Positions 18,881 through 28,123 of a stretch of DNA of 64,000 nucleotides are shown piece after piece (the stretch's first letter is position 1; each line of letters starts with the position of its first letter). The notes beneath the pieces are model-generated. The model worked only from the letters and a program-made list of their open reading frames with translations, ran no database searches and had not been told where the DNA came from. A program made the position numbers and the translations under genes. Source of the DNA: Sphingobacteriales bacterium (GTDB taxonomy: Bacteria; Bacteroidota; Bacteroidia; Chitinophagales; Chitinophagaceae); assembly GCA_004144185.1 (NCBI GenBank), contig SEFP01000001.1, positions 496,001 through 560,000 on the forward strand. The letters run 5' to 3'.

Positions 18881-18910
18881 GAGATTGGAGAGTACGTTGG
18901 AGGTAAGGCG

Positions 18911-20140
18911 CTACCGCCACAACAGGCTCCCGTCGCCGTAGCTGAGAAACCGGTAGTCGTGGCTAAGCGCATGGTCATAGATCTGCCGCCAGCCGGGACC
19001 GGCAAAAGCGGCGACCAGCAGCAATAAGGTAGAGCGTGGCTGGTGAAAGTTAGTGATCAGGCCACGGGCGATTTTAAACGGATATCCCGGTGCAATCAGA
19101 ATCTGGGTACGGGTCCGAATGGGGGCAGTTGTTTTCCGGAGGTACCCGAGCAGCGCATTTAAGGCCTCCGCCACGGGTAATTCTACATATAAGGAGTCAT
19201 AAGGCTCCCACTGCGTAATGGCATTACCGCTCCAGTCGACCGGGAGGTGCTGCGCCAGTTTACAGCCGATCCAGTACAGACTTTCAATCGTTCGCAGGGC
19301 GGTGGTACCCACAGCTACAATGTTTCCGGAAAGGCCCCTGAGAAGCGCTTCCACCAGTGCTGCATCGATTTCGATCCATTCGCTGTGCATTGGGTGGGCT
19401 TCCATCGTAGCCGCTTTTACGGGCTGGAAGGTTCCGGCACCCACATGCAGCAGGGTAGGTGCCAGACGAACACCGGTATCGGTTAATTGTTGGAGGAGCA
19501 TGTCCGAGAAATGCAACGATGCCGTTGGGGCCGCCACACTTCCGGAAACGTGCGCAAAAACGGTCTGATAGCGCTCCCGGTCGTCGCCCTGCGGCGCCCG
19601 GTTCATATACGGTGGCAACGGGATGGCTCCAAACAGCTCCAGAACCGCTGCAAATGACCAGTTGACTTCTGACCACTGAAACCGAATCAGGAATTCGCCT
19701 CCCTGCCGGGTAAGGGCGACGGCCCGGAGGGTCACGCCGGCCGTTTCAAGGGTGAGGACCTGCCCGGTTTTCCATTTGGAGGCCCCGCCGACCATACAAT
19801 TCCAATCTACAGACCCGTGTTGAGCCAGCGCCGCTTCGACCCCACCGTACCGGGCATCCGGTTCCAGGCAAAACACTTCAATGATCCCACCGGTTGCTTT
19901 AGTAAAATGCAGCCGGGCCGGAATCACCCGGCTTTGATTCAGTACCAACGTAGTTCGTTCCGGAAGCAGCCGGGGCAGATCCATAAAGTGGGCATCCGCG
20001 ATTTCGCCCTGGTTCCAGCATAGCAGTTTAGCAGCATCCCGCTGCGGCAACGGATGCCGTGCGATGCGATGATCCGGAAGCGAATACTCAAACGCTTCGA
20101 TCGCCAGATGGCGCGGGTGATTGTTTTCAGAGGCTTCCAA
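18911..20140 (-). CDS. queA: S-adenosylmethionine:tRNA ribosyltransferase-isomerase
   Basis: QueA transfers the ribosyl part of SAM to preQ1 in tRNA, making epoxyqueuosine. The 409 residues fit the family: YSLPDHRIARHPLPQRDAAKLL at the start, NQSRVIPARLHF, the GAIPLPPYMNR motif, and VGAGTFQPVKAATMEAHPMHSEW near the centre; NFHQPRSTLLLLVAAFAG is near the end. No ATG is available: an in-frame stop lies 15 nt upstream of TTG at 20138-20140, so that TTG (or a CTG just before it) must be the start. It precedes priA by 30 nt on the same strand. Confidence 0.95.
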   Translation of the reverse strand: MEASENNHPRHLAIEAFEYSLPDHRIARHPLPQRDAAKLLCWNQGEIADAHFMDLPRLLPERTTLVLNQSRVIPARLHFTKATGGIIEVFCLEPDARYGGVEAALAQHGSVDWNCMVGGASKWKTGQVLTLETAGVTLRAVALTRQGGEFLIRFQWSEVNWSFAAVLELFGAIPLPPYMNRAPQGDDRERYQTVFAHVSGSVAAPTASLHFSDMLLQQLTDTGVRLAPTLLHVGAGTFQPVKAATMEAHPMHSEWIEIDAALVEALLRGLSGNIVAVGTTALRTIESLYWIGCKLAQHLPVDWSGNAITQWEPYDSLYVELPVAEALNALLGYLRKTTAPIRTRTQILIAPGYPFKIARGLITNFHQPRSTLLLLVAAFAGPGWRQIYDHALSHDYRFLSYGDGSLLWR

Positions 20141-20255
20141 CAGAACCAGGTTTTACCCAAAAGAGGGGTGCAAATTTCCGGAAAAGAAGACGTTTGGCAT
20201 GTTTTTATTTTTCACAAAAGCAGATCTCTTCACTCATCTCCCAAAATCCCATTTT

Positions 20256-20483
20256 ATGGTTCGCAACGCATTACAAAAACTGTCTTTCCTGATGCTGGCG
20301 CTTCTGACCGGCACCCTTTCGTTTGCACAGGACGCCAAGAAGCTCGACGTAGACATCGATGTCAACAAAGGTGGAGACGCCGGTGCCGGTTTTATGAGCA
20401 ACCCGGTGGTCTGGGTCATCGGCGCCGCTGTATTTATCCTGTTGCTGGTCGCTCTGATGCGTGGCAACAAGCGCAGCGCCTAA
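20256..20483 (+). CDS. Small single-pass membrane protein, unknown function
   Basis: A 75-residue protein: signal peptide or first helix (residues 6-22, LSFLMLALLTGTLSFAQ), an acidic segment (DAKKLDVDIDVNKGGD), and a C-terminal helix (about 48-68, VWVIGAAVFILLLVALM) with the basic end RGNKRSA. The start is the ATG at 20256; the longer frame upstream overlaps the queA promoter and looks unreal. Small proteins of this DVDIDVNKGG type are common in Bacteroidota with no assigned role. A strong terminator follows. Confidence 0.72.
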   Translation: MVRNALQKLSFLMLALLTGTLSFAQDAKKLDVDIDVNKGGDAGAGFMSNPVVWVIGAAVFILLLVALMRGNKRSA

Positions 20484-20518
20484 TCTTCCGGAAACCGGAG
20501 ATACGATTTGAACTCCAT

Positions 20519-20554
20519 AAAAAAGCCCTGCAACTGTTGCAGGGCTTTTTTTTA
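20519..20554. terminator. Terminator between the small membrane protein and the RND operon
   Basis: A 15-bp perfect stem (20519-20533 with 20537-20551, core AGCCCTGCAA/TTGCAGGGCT), 3-nt loop and T-tract; A-tracts on the other side let it serve the converging RND gene too. Confidence 0.93.
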
Positions 20555-20576
20555 ATTCCGGAATGGATTCTTATTC

Positions 20577-23500
20577 TTAGCCGATGACTTCCGGTTGAAT
20601 AGTCGTATGCGCATCGGTAGTGGCAGTTGTGGTAAAATCAACCGCCGGAACCGCCAGTGCCGCCTTCCGCTTACGACGGTTACCAAAGCGCTCCATTCCT
20701 TTATCAACGATGTAGTAGATACAAGGCACCACCACCAGCGTCAGGATAAGCGAGGAGGTCAGACCGCCGATGATAACCCAGGCCATCCCGTTCTTTACTT
20801 CCGCGCCGGCTCCTTTGGCAAGTGCGATCGGCAGCATCCCGAAGATCATGGCAATGGTCGTCATTAGAATCGGTCGGAACCGTTCGCGGCCCGCGTCGAT
20901 CAGCGCATTCAGTAAGGTTTCGCCTTCCGCTTTTCGCTGGTTGGTAAAGTCGACCAGCAGAATCCCGTTTTTGGCGACCAGACCCATCAGCATAATCATA
21001 CCGATAATGGCAAAGATGGTCAGGTCATTCATCGTAAGGGCCAGTGCCAGGAACGCACCAATCCAGGCCAGTGGCAGCGCGAAGAGGACCACAAACGGAT
21101 ATACCGCATTTTCGTACAGGGCCACCATGATAAGATAGATGAGCAGGATGCCCAGCCCGAAGGCGGCAAGCAGGCTGCCGAACGATTTGCTTTGGTTTTC
21201 CAGCGTACCGATAAACTGCCAGGTAACGCCTGCCGGAAGTTTCATCGCATCGATCTTGGCTTTGATTTCCTGACCGACGGTACCAACCGGACGACCAATC
21301 ACCGAAGCATTCACAGTGATCGACGGCAGCCGGTCCATCCGCTCCAGAGCCGATTCGCCCAGCTCCTGACGGATGGTTGCGAACTGCGACAATTCAATCG
21401 GCAATCCCCGGCTGTTGACAAACCGGAGCGCCCGCAGATCGCCTGCAGAGGTCCGGTCGCCCGACTGGGACTGCACCATAATATCATACTCATTGCCGCC
21501 TTCCGTAAACTTGGCCAAGTCATTACCCCGGAACGCGTTTGAAAGTGCATTACCCACATCGCTGGCATTGACGCCCAGCAACGCCATCTTCTCGCGGTCG
21601 AGTTGAACAGTCAGCTGCGGTTTCGGATCCTGTGCACTGTATTTTACATACTGGATGCCCGGGATTTTTTCGACCATCTGCCGCACCTGAGTAGCAGCCG
21701 TCCGCATATCAGCCCGGTTTTCCGCCTTGAGGGCAATCTGTACATCCGGTGCATTGTTACCGGCAATACCGACTGGTGTAACCGTGACGGTTACGCCCGG
21801 ATACTTCCCGATGACATTCTTCATCCGGACACCGAAGTCATCCGTTGAAATGGCGCGGTCTTTCTTGTCTTTCAGAATTACTGTCAGATCGGCCACGTTT
21901 CCGTTGTTGGCCGTAGCCACCCCGTTGTTGGAAAAGCCTACGTTGGTAAATACACTCACCACTTCCGGCTGTGCAAACAAATCCTTTTCGATGTTCTGTG
22001 TCAGCAGGTTGGTTTGATAAATAGCCGTTTGAGGGGCCATCTCTACGTGGATGCTCAATTCGCCACGGTCGGTAGCACTGAAGAAAGCCGTTCCGATAAA
22101 GCCGTTTGCAATCAGCATAATCGCGCCTATGAACAATACGATAACGCCTCCCAAGACTCTACGTTTGTGCTTGCGGGCAAGAGACCATCTCAGGACACTG
22201 ATATAGCCTTCCCGAAGGGCGGTGATCCGGTCTTCAAACCAGATATTGATACGACCCCACAGCGTTTTGGCATTGAGATGTTGCAGTTTGCCAAACCGGG
22301 CCGCCAGCATCGGGGTAATCGTAAACGATACCAGTAGCGACATCAGCGTGGAAACCACTACGACGAGAGCAAACTCGCGCAGGATGTTCCCGATCAGTCC
22401 ACCGGCCAGCGACAGCGGTATAAATACCACCACATCTACCAGTGTAATCGCAATCGCGGTAAAACCGATCTCAGCACGGCCGTCAATGGCTGCTTTCTTT
22501 CGGTCTTTGCCCATCTCCATATGGCGGATGATGTTCTCCAGGATTACAATTGAGTCATCCACTAGGATACCGACCACTAGCGAGAGCGCCATCAGCGTCA
22601 TCAGGTTGAGCGACATGCCGAAGATGTTCATAAAGATGAACGTCGGGATCATCGAAGACGGCAGGGCAATCAGTACGAACATGGCACTGCGGGCACTGTG
22701 CAGGAAGAACAGCATGACCAGTGCTACGATCACGACGGCTAGGAACAGATCATGTACGACGGCATCGGCAGACGCCAGTGTAAACACCGACTGGTCGGCG
22801 GCAATGCTGAATTTGAGACCGATGTTTTTGTAGGTTGCAGTGATGGCGTCCAGGCGCTCGCGCGACAACCGGCTTACTTCTACTGCATTGGCATCGCTTT
22901 GCTTCAGAATCTGGATACCGATGGCCGGCACACCGTTGAAGTGGTTAATCGCCGTTACACGTTGCTGGGCATCTACCACCTCAGCTACATCGCGCAGGAA
23001 CACCTTGCTGCCATTGGGCAACTGGGCAATCACCAGATTCCGGAGCTGATCGAGGTTGTTGAACTTAGCGTTGTACTGAATCGCATACGCATTTTCAGAG
23101 GTTTCGACCTGACCGGCCGGTGCCGAGATACTGGCCCCGTTAATAATGGTCGCTACCTGAGAGATATTCAGGTTGTAGGCTGCCAGTCTGGATTTGTCGA
23201 TATTGACTTGAATCTGCCGCTCATTGCTACCCACCAGCGCTACCTGACCCACACCGGGAACGTTGGCAATCTGTGGCGAAATTTGTTTGTCGAGCAGATC
23301 ATACAACTGGGCCGAACCGATATTGGCGGTGGCACTCAGCCGCAGTACCGGAAAGTCATCGGTAGAGAATTTATTGACGACCGGATTGTCGACACCCTGT
23401 GGGAGCAGCGCCAGAATCTGGTTCACCTTTCGCTGGGCATCGTTCTGGGCTTTGTTGACATCTGTCCCGTCTTTTAGGGTAATGGTTACGATCGAAGCAC

Positions 23501-23762
23501 CCTCTTGGGAAGTCGAAGTAATCCGGTCAACGCCTTCCAGCGCCGATACCGCATCTTCGATCCGTCGGGTAACCACGCTTTCGATTTCATCGGCGGAGGC
23601 GCCGCGATACGAGGTAATGACTGTTACAACGTTGGCGTCGAATTTGGGCAGGAGGTTATAGTTGAGGGCCCGGTAGCTGATCACGCCAAACAAAATCAGC
23701 GCGCCGAAGATCACGGTGATCAGCAGCGGCCGGTTGATGGCTATTTCCGCGAGTTTTTTCAT
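20577..23762 (-). CDS. RND efflux transporter, HAE1/AcrB-type permease
   Basis: A 1061-residue proton-driven inner-membrane exporter. The N-terminus (MKKLAEIAINRPLLITVIFG) is TM1; two large periplasmic loops and 12 TM helices follow the AcrB plan. Family motifs include the TM4 segment LMTLMALSLVVGILVDDSIVILENI, which has the paired Asp residues of the proton relay, and GLVAKNGILLVDFTNQ in TM10. HAE1-type pumps export hydrophobic drugs or lipids; the substrate is not visible. It is the last gene of a MarR-TolC-MFP-RND operon, 97 nt after the MFP with a hairpin in between. Confidence 0.95.
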   Translation of the reverse strand: MKKLAEIAINRPLLITVIFGALILFGVISYRALNYNLLPKFDANVVTVITSYRGASADEIESVVTRRIEDAVSALEGVDRITSTSQEGASIVTITLKDGTDVNKAQNDAQRKVNQILALLPQGVDNPVVNKFSTDDFPVLRLSATANIGSAQLYDLLDKQISPQIANVPGVGQVALVGSNERQIQVNIDKSRLAAYNLNISQVATIINGASISAPAGQVETSENAYAIQYNAKFNNLDQLRNLVIAQLPNGSKVFLRDVAEVVDAQQRVTAINHFNGVPAIGIQILKQSDANAVEVSRLSRERLDAITATYKNIGLKFSIAADQSVFTLASADAVVHDLFLAVVIVALVMLFFLHSARSAMFVLIALPSSMIPTFIFMNIFGMSLNLMTLMALSLVVGILVDDSIVILENIIRHMEMGKDRKKAAIDGRAEIGFTAIAITLVDVVVFIPLSLAGGLIGNILREFALVVVVSTLMSLLVSFTITPMLAARFGKLQHLNAKTLWGRINIWFEDRITALREGYISVLRWSLARKHKRRVLGGVIVLFIGAIMLIANGFIGTAFFSATDRGELSIHVEMAPQTAIYQTNLLTQNIEKDLFAQPEVVSVFTNVGFSNNGVATANNGNVADLTVILKDKKDRAISTDDFGVRMKNVIGKYPGVTVTVTPVGIAGNNAPDVQIALKAENRADMRTAATQVRQMVEKIPGIQYVKYSAQDPKPQLTVQLDREKMALLGVNASDVGNALSNAFRGNDLAKFTEGGNEYDIMVQSQSGDRTSAGDLRALRFVNSRGLPIELSQFATIRQELGESALERMDRLPSITVNASVIGRPVGTVGQEIKAKIDAMKLPAGVTWQFIGTLENQSKSFGSLLAAFGLGILLIYLIMVALYENAVYPFVVLFALPLAWIGAFLALALTMNDLTIFAIIGMIMLMGLVAKNGILLVDFTNQRKAEGETLLNALIDAGRERFRPILMTTIAMIFGMLPIALAKGAGAEVKNGMAWVIIGGLTSSLILTLVVVPCIYYIVDKGMERFGNRRKRKAALAVPAVDFTTTATTDAHTTIQPEVIG

Positions 23763-23832
23763 GGGTTCGTTGGGCTTTCAATCAAGCCGTTTTGAAGGAG
23801 GTTCTGCCTTCCGGATGAGTTCCGGAATGACA

Positions 23833-23858
23833 CGGTAGCAGCGAGACGGTCGCTACCG
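23833..23858 (-). other. Intercistronic hairpin between MFP and RND genes
   Basis: CGGTAGC (23833-23839) pairs with GCTACCG (23852-23858) immediately after the MFP stop. There is no T-tract, so it may mark mRNA processing or stability rather than termination. Confidence 0.45.
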
Positions 23859-23859
23859 G

Positions 23860-24924
23860 TTAGCTGTTTTGCTGCACTACTTTCACCGGGGTGCCGTCTT
23901 TCAGATTGATCTGACCATTGACGACTACCTGGTCGCCATCCACCAGACCATTGACGATTTCGACGTTGCTGCCAAAGTCACGACCCAAGGTTACGTTGCG
24001 GCGAACCGCTTTGGTTCCCTGTATCACATAGACGTAGGGTGCTTCGATATTTTCGATGACAGCCGTACGCGGAATCTGAAGTCCGGGCTTTTCCGAGTTC
24101 TGGATAAAGTCTACATTAACGAAGGTGCCGGCTTTGAGGGCACCACCCGGATTAGACAGCCGCACCTGCACCTGGTAGTTGTGGGCGGCATCTGCCAGTT
24201 GGGAGATAAACGACACGGCACCGTTAAACGTCCGTCCCGGATATACATCGGTCGTTACCCGTACATTCTGACCGGTCCGAAGTTTATAAGCATCAGCTTC
24301 GCCGACCTGAACATCTGCCCGGAGGGTTGAGATATCTACAATTTTACCAAGTGCAACACCTGGATTCACATATTCGCCGGGCTCGCTGGCTTTTTGAACC
24401 ACCTGACCGCTGATGGGTGCTTTAATAGCGTTGTCGGCCATCTGCTTCCGGATCTGGGAAATCCGGTTCTGCGCCGTTGCGAGGTTGTACCGGATGTCGG
24501 CTACGTTGACTTCAGTGGTGGCTTCACCGGCCAGCAGCGCCTGATAGCGTTTCAGATCGGCACTCAGCTTATTAGCCTGTAGCTGTGCGGCGTCCAGTTG
24601 CAGTTGCAGACCGCGGTTGTCGACCATAGCAATCGTTGCGCCCTGGCTTACATAGCTGCCCAGGTCGAAGCGAACGGTAGTCAGGTTTCCGGACGTGGCC
24701 GAGGTAATGTCTGCTTCACGAGACGGCACCAGCGTACCGGTCCGGATGAGCTGATCGGTTCCGGAGGCGACGGTAGCCAGTGCAATGTTGACCGGAATAG
24801 CTGCGACAGCCTGCGTAGGGACGGTTTTCTTTTCATCGAGCTTTGCTTTATTGGCCGTCAGCCGCCAGGCAATCAGGCCGGCAACGGCTACGATAAAGAC
24901 GATAATCCAAACTCTATTTTTCAT
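23860..24924 (-). CDS. RND efflux periplasmic adaptor (membrane fusion protein)
   Basis: A 354-residue HlyD/AcrA-type adaptor bridging the RND pump and TolC. N-terminal anchor helix (residues 5-22, VWIIVFIVAVAGLIAW), then a lipoyl-like half (ITSATSGNLTTVRFDLGSYVSQGA), an alpha hairpin (about 105-150), the second lipoyl half (DNAIKAPISGQVVQKASEPGEYV), a beta-barrel domain and membrane-proximal domain (LKDGTPVKV end). No lipobox. It lies between TolC and RND genes on the same strand. Confidence 0.94.
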   Translation of the reverse strand: MKNRVWIIVFIVAVAGLIAWRLTANKAKLDEKKTVPTQAVAAIPVNIALATVASGTDQLIRTGTLVPSREADITSATSGNLTTVRFDLGSYVSQGATIAMVDNRGLQLQLDAAQLQANKLSADLKRYQALLAGEATTEVNVADIRYNLATAQNRISQIRKQMADNAIKAPISGQVVQKASEPGEYVNPGVALGKIVDISTLRADVQVGEADAYKLRTGQNVRVTTDVYPGRTFNGAVSFISQLADAAHNYQVQVRLSNPGGALKAGTFVNVDFIQNSEKPGLQIPRTAVIENIEAPYVYVIQGTKAVRRNVTLGRDFGSNVEIVNGLVDGDQVVVNGQINLKDGTPVKVVQQNS

Positions 24925-24993
24925 AACAAGGAAGACAGTTTCCGGAAGGATGATTGTTCCGGAATCGGAAGATGGTGAGGAAGAGAGACGCGG

Positions 24994-26343
24994 TTAGAGT
25001 TGCTGGTAGTACGCTTCGAGCGTACTGTTGGCGCGCTCGATGTCGAGTTGAGACAGATACAGGTCGATCATTGACTGGATATAGTTATTCTGTGCATCGC
25101 TGTAAGACGTTTCTGCATTGAGCAGATCGCTGAGCGAACCCACACCCTGACGATATTGCAGCGATACGTTTTCGTAGACTTCAGAAGCCAGATCGAGGTT
25201 GGCTTTGTTGGAAGCCAGCGTAGCCTGTGCACGTTGCACCCGCGAGCCGGCATTCAGGAACTGAAGGTTCTGATTCGCCTGCGAGAGTTTCTGATTCAGA
25301 CGGGCATTGTCGCGATCGATCAGCGCCTGCCGGTACTGGGCACTCCGCCGGAAGCCGTCGAACAGCGACAGGCTAAACCGGAGCCCGACCGACGAGAAGT
25401 CGAACTGACGGTCGAAAACCTCCCGGAACTGGTTGCCAAAGCCGTTGAAGCCATACTGGGCAAACGCAGAGAGCGTAGGATAATTTCCGGCCCGCAGTAC
25501 TTTGGCCTGCAGGTCGAGCAATTCAATCCGTTTATCCTGAATCAGGTAATCGAGCGTCTGGTTGGACCGAAACGCCGTCCCGGGGGTTGTCACGGCATTC
25601 GCCATATTCAGCCAGCGGGACGTATCCTTTAGTTGAATGGGCGGAGCATCCTGCTCGTAAATGCCCATGGCATTGTTGAGTGCGTTCTGGGCCACTTCAA
25701 TGGAATTGAGCGCCACGGTCCGCTGTGACTCAATATTATTGAGCTGCACCTGCACCTGTTTGGCGTCTACTTTTTTAGCTACACCCAGTTCTGCCTGCAG
25801 ATTAGACACCCGTACGAGACGCGCAATCCGGGCCCGGTTGGTATCGAGCAGTTTCAGTTGCTGCTGGTTGATCAGAATCTGGTAGTACGCCGTCGCAATA
25901 TTGTAGATAATCGTTTGCCGCGTCTGTTCCAGATTCAGGGTCGACAACTCGGTATTGGGCTTGTTGGCCCGAATACCCAACAGCAGACTGCGGTTATAAA
26001 TGGGCTGATTGGCATCGGCAATCGCCTGCGTAGCGTATTTGTTACCGAACGTAATCCGCTGCTCTTCCGGACCGAAAACGCCCGCCGGAATCACATTGGT
26101 CTGGAGTTTCAGGTTATTGGTTACATTGGCATTTATGTTTACCTGTGGGAGGTATGAGGCAATAGCCTCACGAGCCTGTTGGCGGCTGTTTTCCTGATTG
26201 TTTCGGGCTACAGCGATCGCCGGATGATTGGCCAGCCCAAAGTCGATACATTCTTTTAGGGAAAGTACCGGTTGCGCATGAAGGGCCTGAACGGTTAGAA
26301 AGGCAGCGGCGAAGAGAATAAATCGCCTCATTTTAGACATCAT
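24994..26343 (-). CDS. TolC family outer-membrane efflux protein
   Basis: A 449-residue outer-membrane channel of the efflux pump. The signal peptide ends LHAQ (about residue 24), followed by LSLKECIDFGLANHPAIAVARNN, the usual first helix of the OEP family. The internal repeat pattern of two OEP domains is visible: VQLNNIESQRTVALNSIEVA in the first half and VQRAQATLASNKANLDLASE in the second. The start MMSKMRR may use either of two ATGs. It begins 5 nt after the MarR stop, so MarR and TolC are translationally close. Confidence 0.93.
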   Translation of the reverse strand: MMSKMRRFILFAAAFLTVQALHAQPVLSLKECIDFGLANHPAIAVARNNQENSRQQAREAIASYLPQVNINANVTNNLKLQTNVIPAGVFGPEEQRITFGNKYATQAIADANQPIYNRSLLLGIRANKPNTELSTLNLEQTRQTIIYNIATAYYQILINQQQLKLLDTNRARIARLVRVSNLQAELGVAKKVDAKQVQVQLNNIESQRTVALNSIEVAQNALNNAMGIYEQDAPPIQLKDTSRWLNMANAVTTPGTAFRSNQTLDYLIQDKRIELLDLQAKVLRAGNYPTLSAFAQYGFNGFGNQFREVFDRQFDFSSVGLRFSLSLFDGFRRSAQYRQALIDRDNARLNQKLSQANQNLQFLNAGSRVQRAQATLASNKANLDLASEVYENVSLQYRQGVGSLSDLLNAETSYSDAQNNYIQSMIDLYLSQLDIERANSTLEAYYQQL

Positions 26344-26348
26344 ATCAA

Positions 26349-26864
26349 CTATTGACAGATCAACGATTGGTTTGGAGGTAGTTGGGAGGCCGATTTTTCG
26401 AGTTTTTCGGCCAGATCGTGCAGGGCCTGCAAGGCTTCGTCACGCTCTTTAACGGTAAAAGAAGCAAACGCCAACGAATCAATCTGCCGGAGTACCTGAC
26501 GGCACTTCAAGGCAGTTTCATGGCCCTCTTTGGTAATGTTAACCACATTTTTGCGCTTATCCTGCGGGTGCTGGATGACTTCCAGCAAACCTTTGCGCTG
26601 TAGTAAGGTAATGGTGCGCTGTACGGAAGACTTATCGCGCATCAGAATGTCCGCAATTTCCTGCTGCGACAGATTCTGAATATTATCAATGGTAATCAGA
26701 ACCGGATAGTGGTCTTTCTGAAGATCATTGGTATCGTCCTGCATTAAAGTGCCCGCATGACGAAAAAACGCCTTCATAATCCGATGCATCTGAAAACTAA
26801 AAGTATCCTGTAGCTCCAGATAGAATTTTTCCAGCGCATACTCTCGTTGTTGGTCCGTAGTCAC
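26349..26864 (-). CDS. MarR family transcriptional regulator
   Basis: A 171-residue winged-helix regulator. The wHTH lies about residues 58-125: NLSQQEIADILMRDKSSVQR is the recognition-helix region, and RKGLLEVIQHPQDKRKNVVNIT is the wing with the family DxR motif (DKRKN). Start is GTG at 26864; the only other in-frame Met residues are well inside the conserved fold. It heads the efflux operon and most likely represses it; a palindrome sits at its promoter (26884-26897). Ligand unknown. Confidence 0.92.
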   Translation of the reverse strand: MTTDQQREYALEKFYLELQDTFSFQMHRIMKAFFRHAGTLMQDDTNDLQKDHYPVLITIDNIQNLSQQEIADILMRDKSSVQRTITLLQRKGLLEVIQHPQDKRKNVVNITKEGHETALKCRQVLRQIDSLAFASFTVKERDEALQALHDLAEKLEKSASQLPPNQSLICQ

Positions 26865-26869
26865 GAACG

Positions 26870-26901
26870 CAAAGGTAGTATTCGTTGACGTGTCAACTAC
26901 C
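26870..26901 (-). promoter_or_regulatory. Promoter with MarR-type operator of the efflux operon
   Basis: On the minus strand, TACCTTTG (26877-26870) matches the -7 consensus and a TTG of TTGAC lies 16 nt upstream. Between them sits an inverted repeat, GTTGAC-GT-GTCAAC (26884-26897), flanked by GGTAG/CTACC arms. A repressor bound here would cover the promoter, as expected for MarR autoregulation. Confidence 0.6.
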
Positions 26902-26923
26902 GTAAAGAGTCGTTAAAAATCAT

Positions 26924-27484
26924 TCACATTTCCGGAAGGCCGGCGGCCCGGATCGCTTGTTGGCGATGCCGGTTCAGGTGGTGGATGTAAAACCGCAACA
27001 CATCGCCCAGATTCAGCCGGATCCAGGGCGACAAGCTGATGGGTACCCGAACGGCGTTCCAGTCTTTGGATGTAGCCGCCGCCAAGAGCCTTTGAATCTG
27101 TGTCAAATCGGTCCAGAACGTATCTAATACCTCGCTCCGGTCCAGCGGTACACCCGCCGGATTTTTGGAAGCCGGCGCTTTCATTTTTCCGGGTTTGGCC
27201 TTTTCGGCGCGGATGAGGTTGGCAAACCAGTTGCCCAGCCAGCCACTCCGGTAGGTGCTGTGTTTTGCAGCAGGCGCTTTTTCAATAGCTCGGGTCAGTT
27301 CCGGAAGGTAAAACGCTGCGTACCGGTTAAGATGTTCCAGACATTCCAGTGCATTCCAGCCACCGGTATCCGGGCGATGCTGCAACCGGTCTTCCGGAAG
27401 AACTTCCAGCCGGGCCAGATCTTGTTGAAAGGTGCTGAGCAGTTGGGTCAGTTCGGTTACTACTGGTTGGGTCTGGAGTGTCAT
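26924..27484 (-). CDS. DinB family protein
   Basis: A 186-residue four-helix DinB-superfamily protein, possibly a metal-dependent thiol transferase-like enzyme; the role is unknown. Seen: WNALECLEHLNRYAAFYLPEL in helix 2 with a putative metal-binding His, and the C-terminal FYIHHLNRHRQQAIR, with the paired His residues typical of the fold. The start at 27484 (MTLQTQPVV) is ATG; a TTG 21 nt upstream is possible but less likely. It lies 53 nt after the Crp/Fnr gene on the same strand and directly upstream of the MarR promoter. Confidence 0.85.
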   Translation of the reverse strand: MTLQTQPVVTELTQLLSTFQQDLARLEVLPEDRLQHRPDTGGWNALECLEHLNRYAAFYLPELTRAIEKAPAAKHSTYRSGWLGNWFANLIRAEKAKPGKMKAPASKNPAGVPLDRSEVLDTFWTDLTQIQRLLAAATSKDWNAVRVPISLSPWIRLNLGDVLRFYIHHLNRHRQQAIRAAGLPEM

Positions 27485-27537
27485 ACAAAAGCGTTTCAGC
27501 TGCAAAATTCCAACCTCCCGGCTCCTCCAATCTTGAT

Positions 27538-28077
27538 TCAGATCATGAATTTCCGGATGCGGCTCAGCGTTTCCGGTGTCATCCGCAGGTAGGACGCAAT
27601 ATATCGCAATGGGATTTCCTCAAACAATTGCGGACTCCGGTTATACACCCGTTGATAGCGGACCAGCGGATCCGGTTGCAGCAGATCCAGTTCCCGCTCG
27701 TTTTGCTGTACAATGGTTTGTTCCAGCAGAGCCCGGTAGGCGTCAAGCCGCTCCGGCGTATTCAGAAAGCGTTCTTTCAAAGCGCTTCCGGATATTGCAT
27801 GAAGCTGGGTTTTGCGAAGGGTTTGCAGCGCAAAGCCGGATGGAGTGCCGCTTAGAAATGATGGCAGTGCATTGATGATGGAGCCCCGATACGCCAGCCG
27901 GATCACCTGCGGAGCACCGCCGGTTTCGTAAATCGCCTGAACGGCTCCGTCCTGAATCCAGTACAGTTTGGTTTCTGTTTCACCGGTACGGGTCAGAATT
28001 TGTTTACCCGCAATTGTTTGCAGCGGCGTTTCCGCCTGCATCCACGCACACAGCTCCTGGTAAAACGAGGGAATCAT
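27538..28077 (-). CDS. Crp/Fnr family transcriptional regulator
   Basis: A 179-residue regulator. The cyclic-nucleotide-binding-like beta domain (about 15-115) is visible in LYWIQDGAVQAIYETGGAPQ and the following strands; the helix-turn-helix is at the very C-terminus (PLRYIASYLRMTPETLSRIRK), as in the short Bacteroidota Crp/Fnr subfamily. No Fe-S cysteines, so it is not an oxygen-sensing Fnr. The neighbour genes do not point to a target. It precedes the DinB gene by 53 nt. Confidence 0.88.
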   Translation of the reverse strand: MIPSFYQELCAWMQAETPLQTIAGKQILTRTGETETKLYWIQDGAVQAIYETGGAPQVIRLAYRGSIINALPSFLSGTPSGFALQTLRKTQLHAISGSALKERFLNTPERLDAYRALLEQTIVQQNERELDLLQPDPLVRYQRVYNRSPQLFEEIPLRYIASYLRMTPETLSRIRKFMI

Positions 28078-28123
28078 ATGGTTCCGGAAATAGTTTGGCT
28101 ATGCGTCCGTTTACGGGTGTCGG

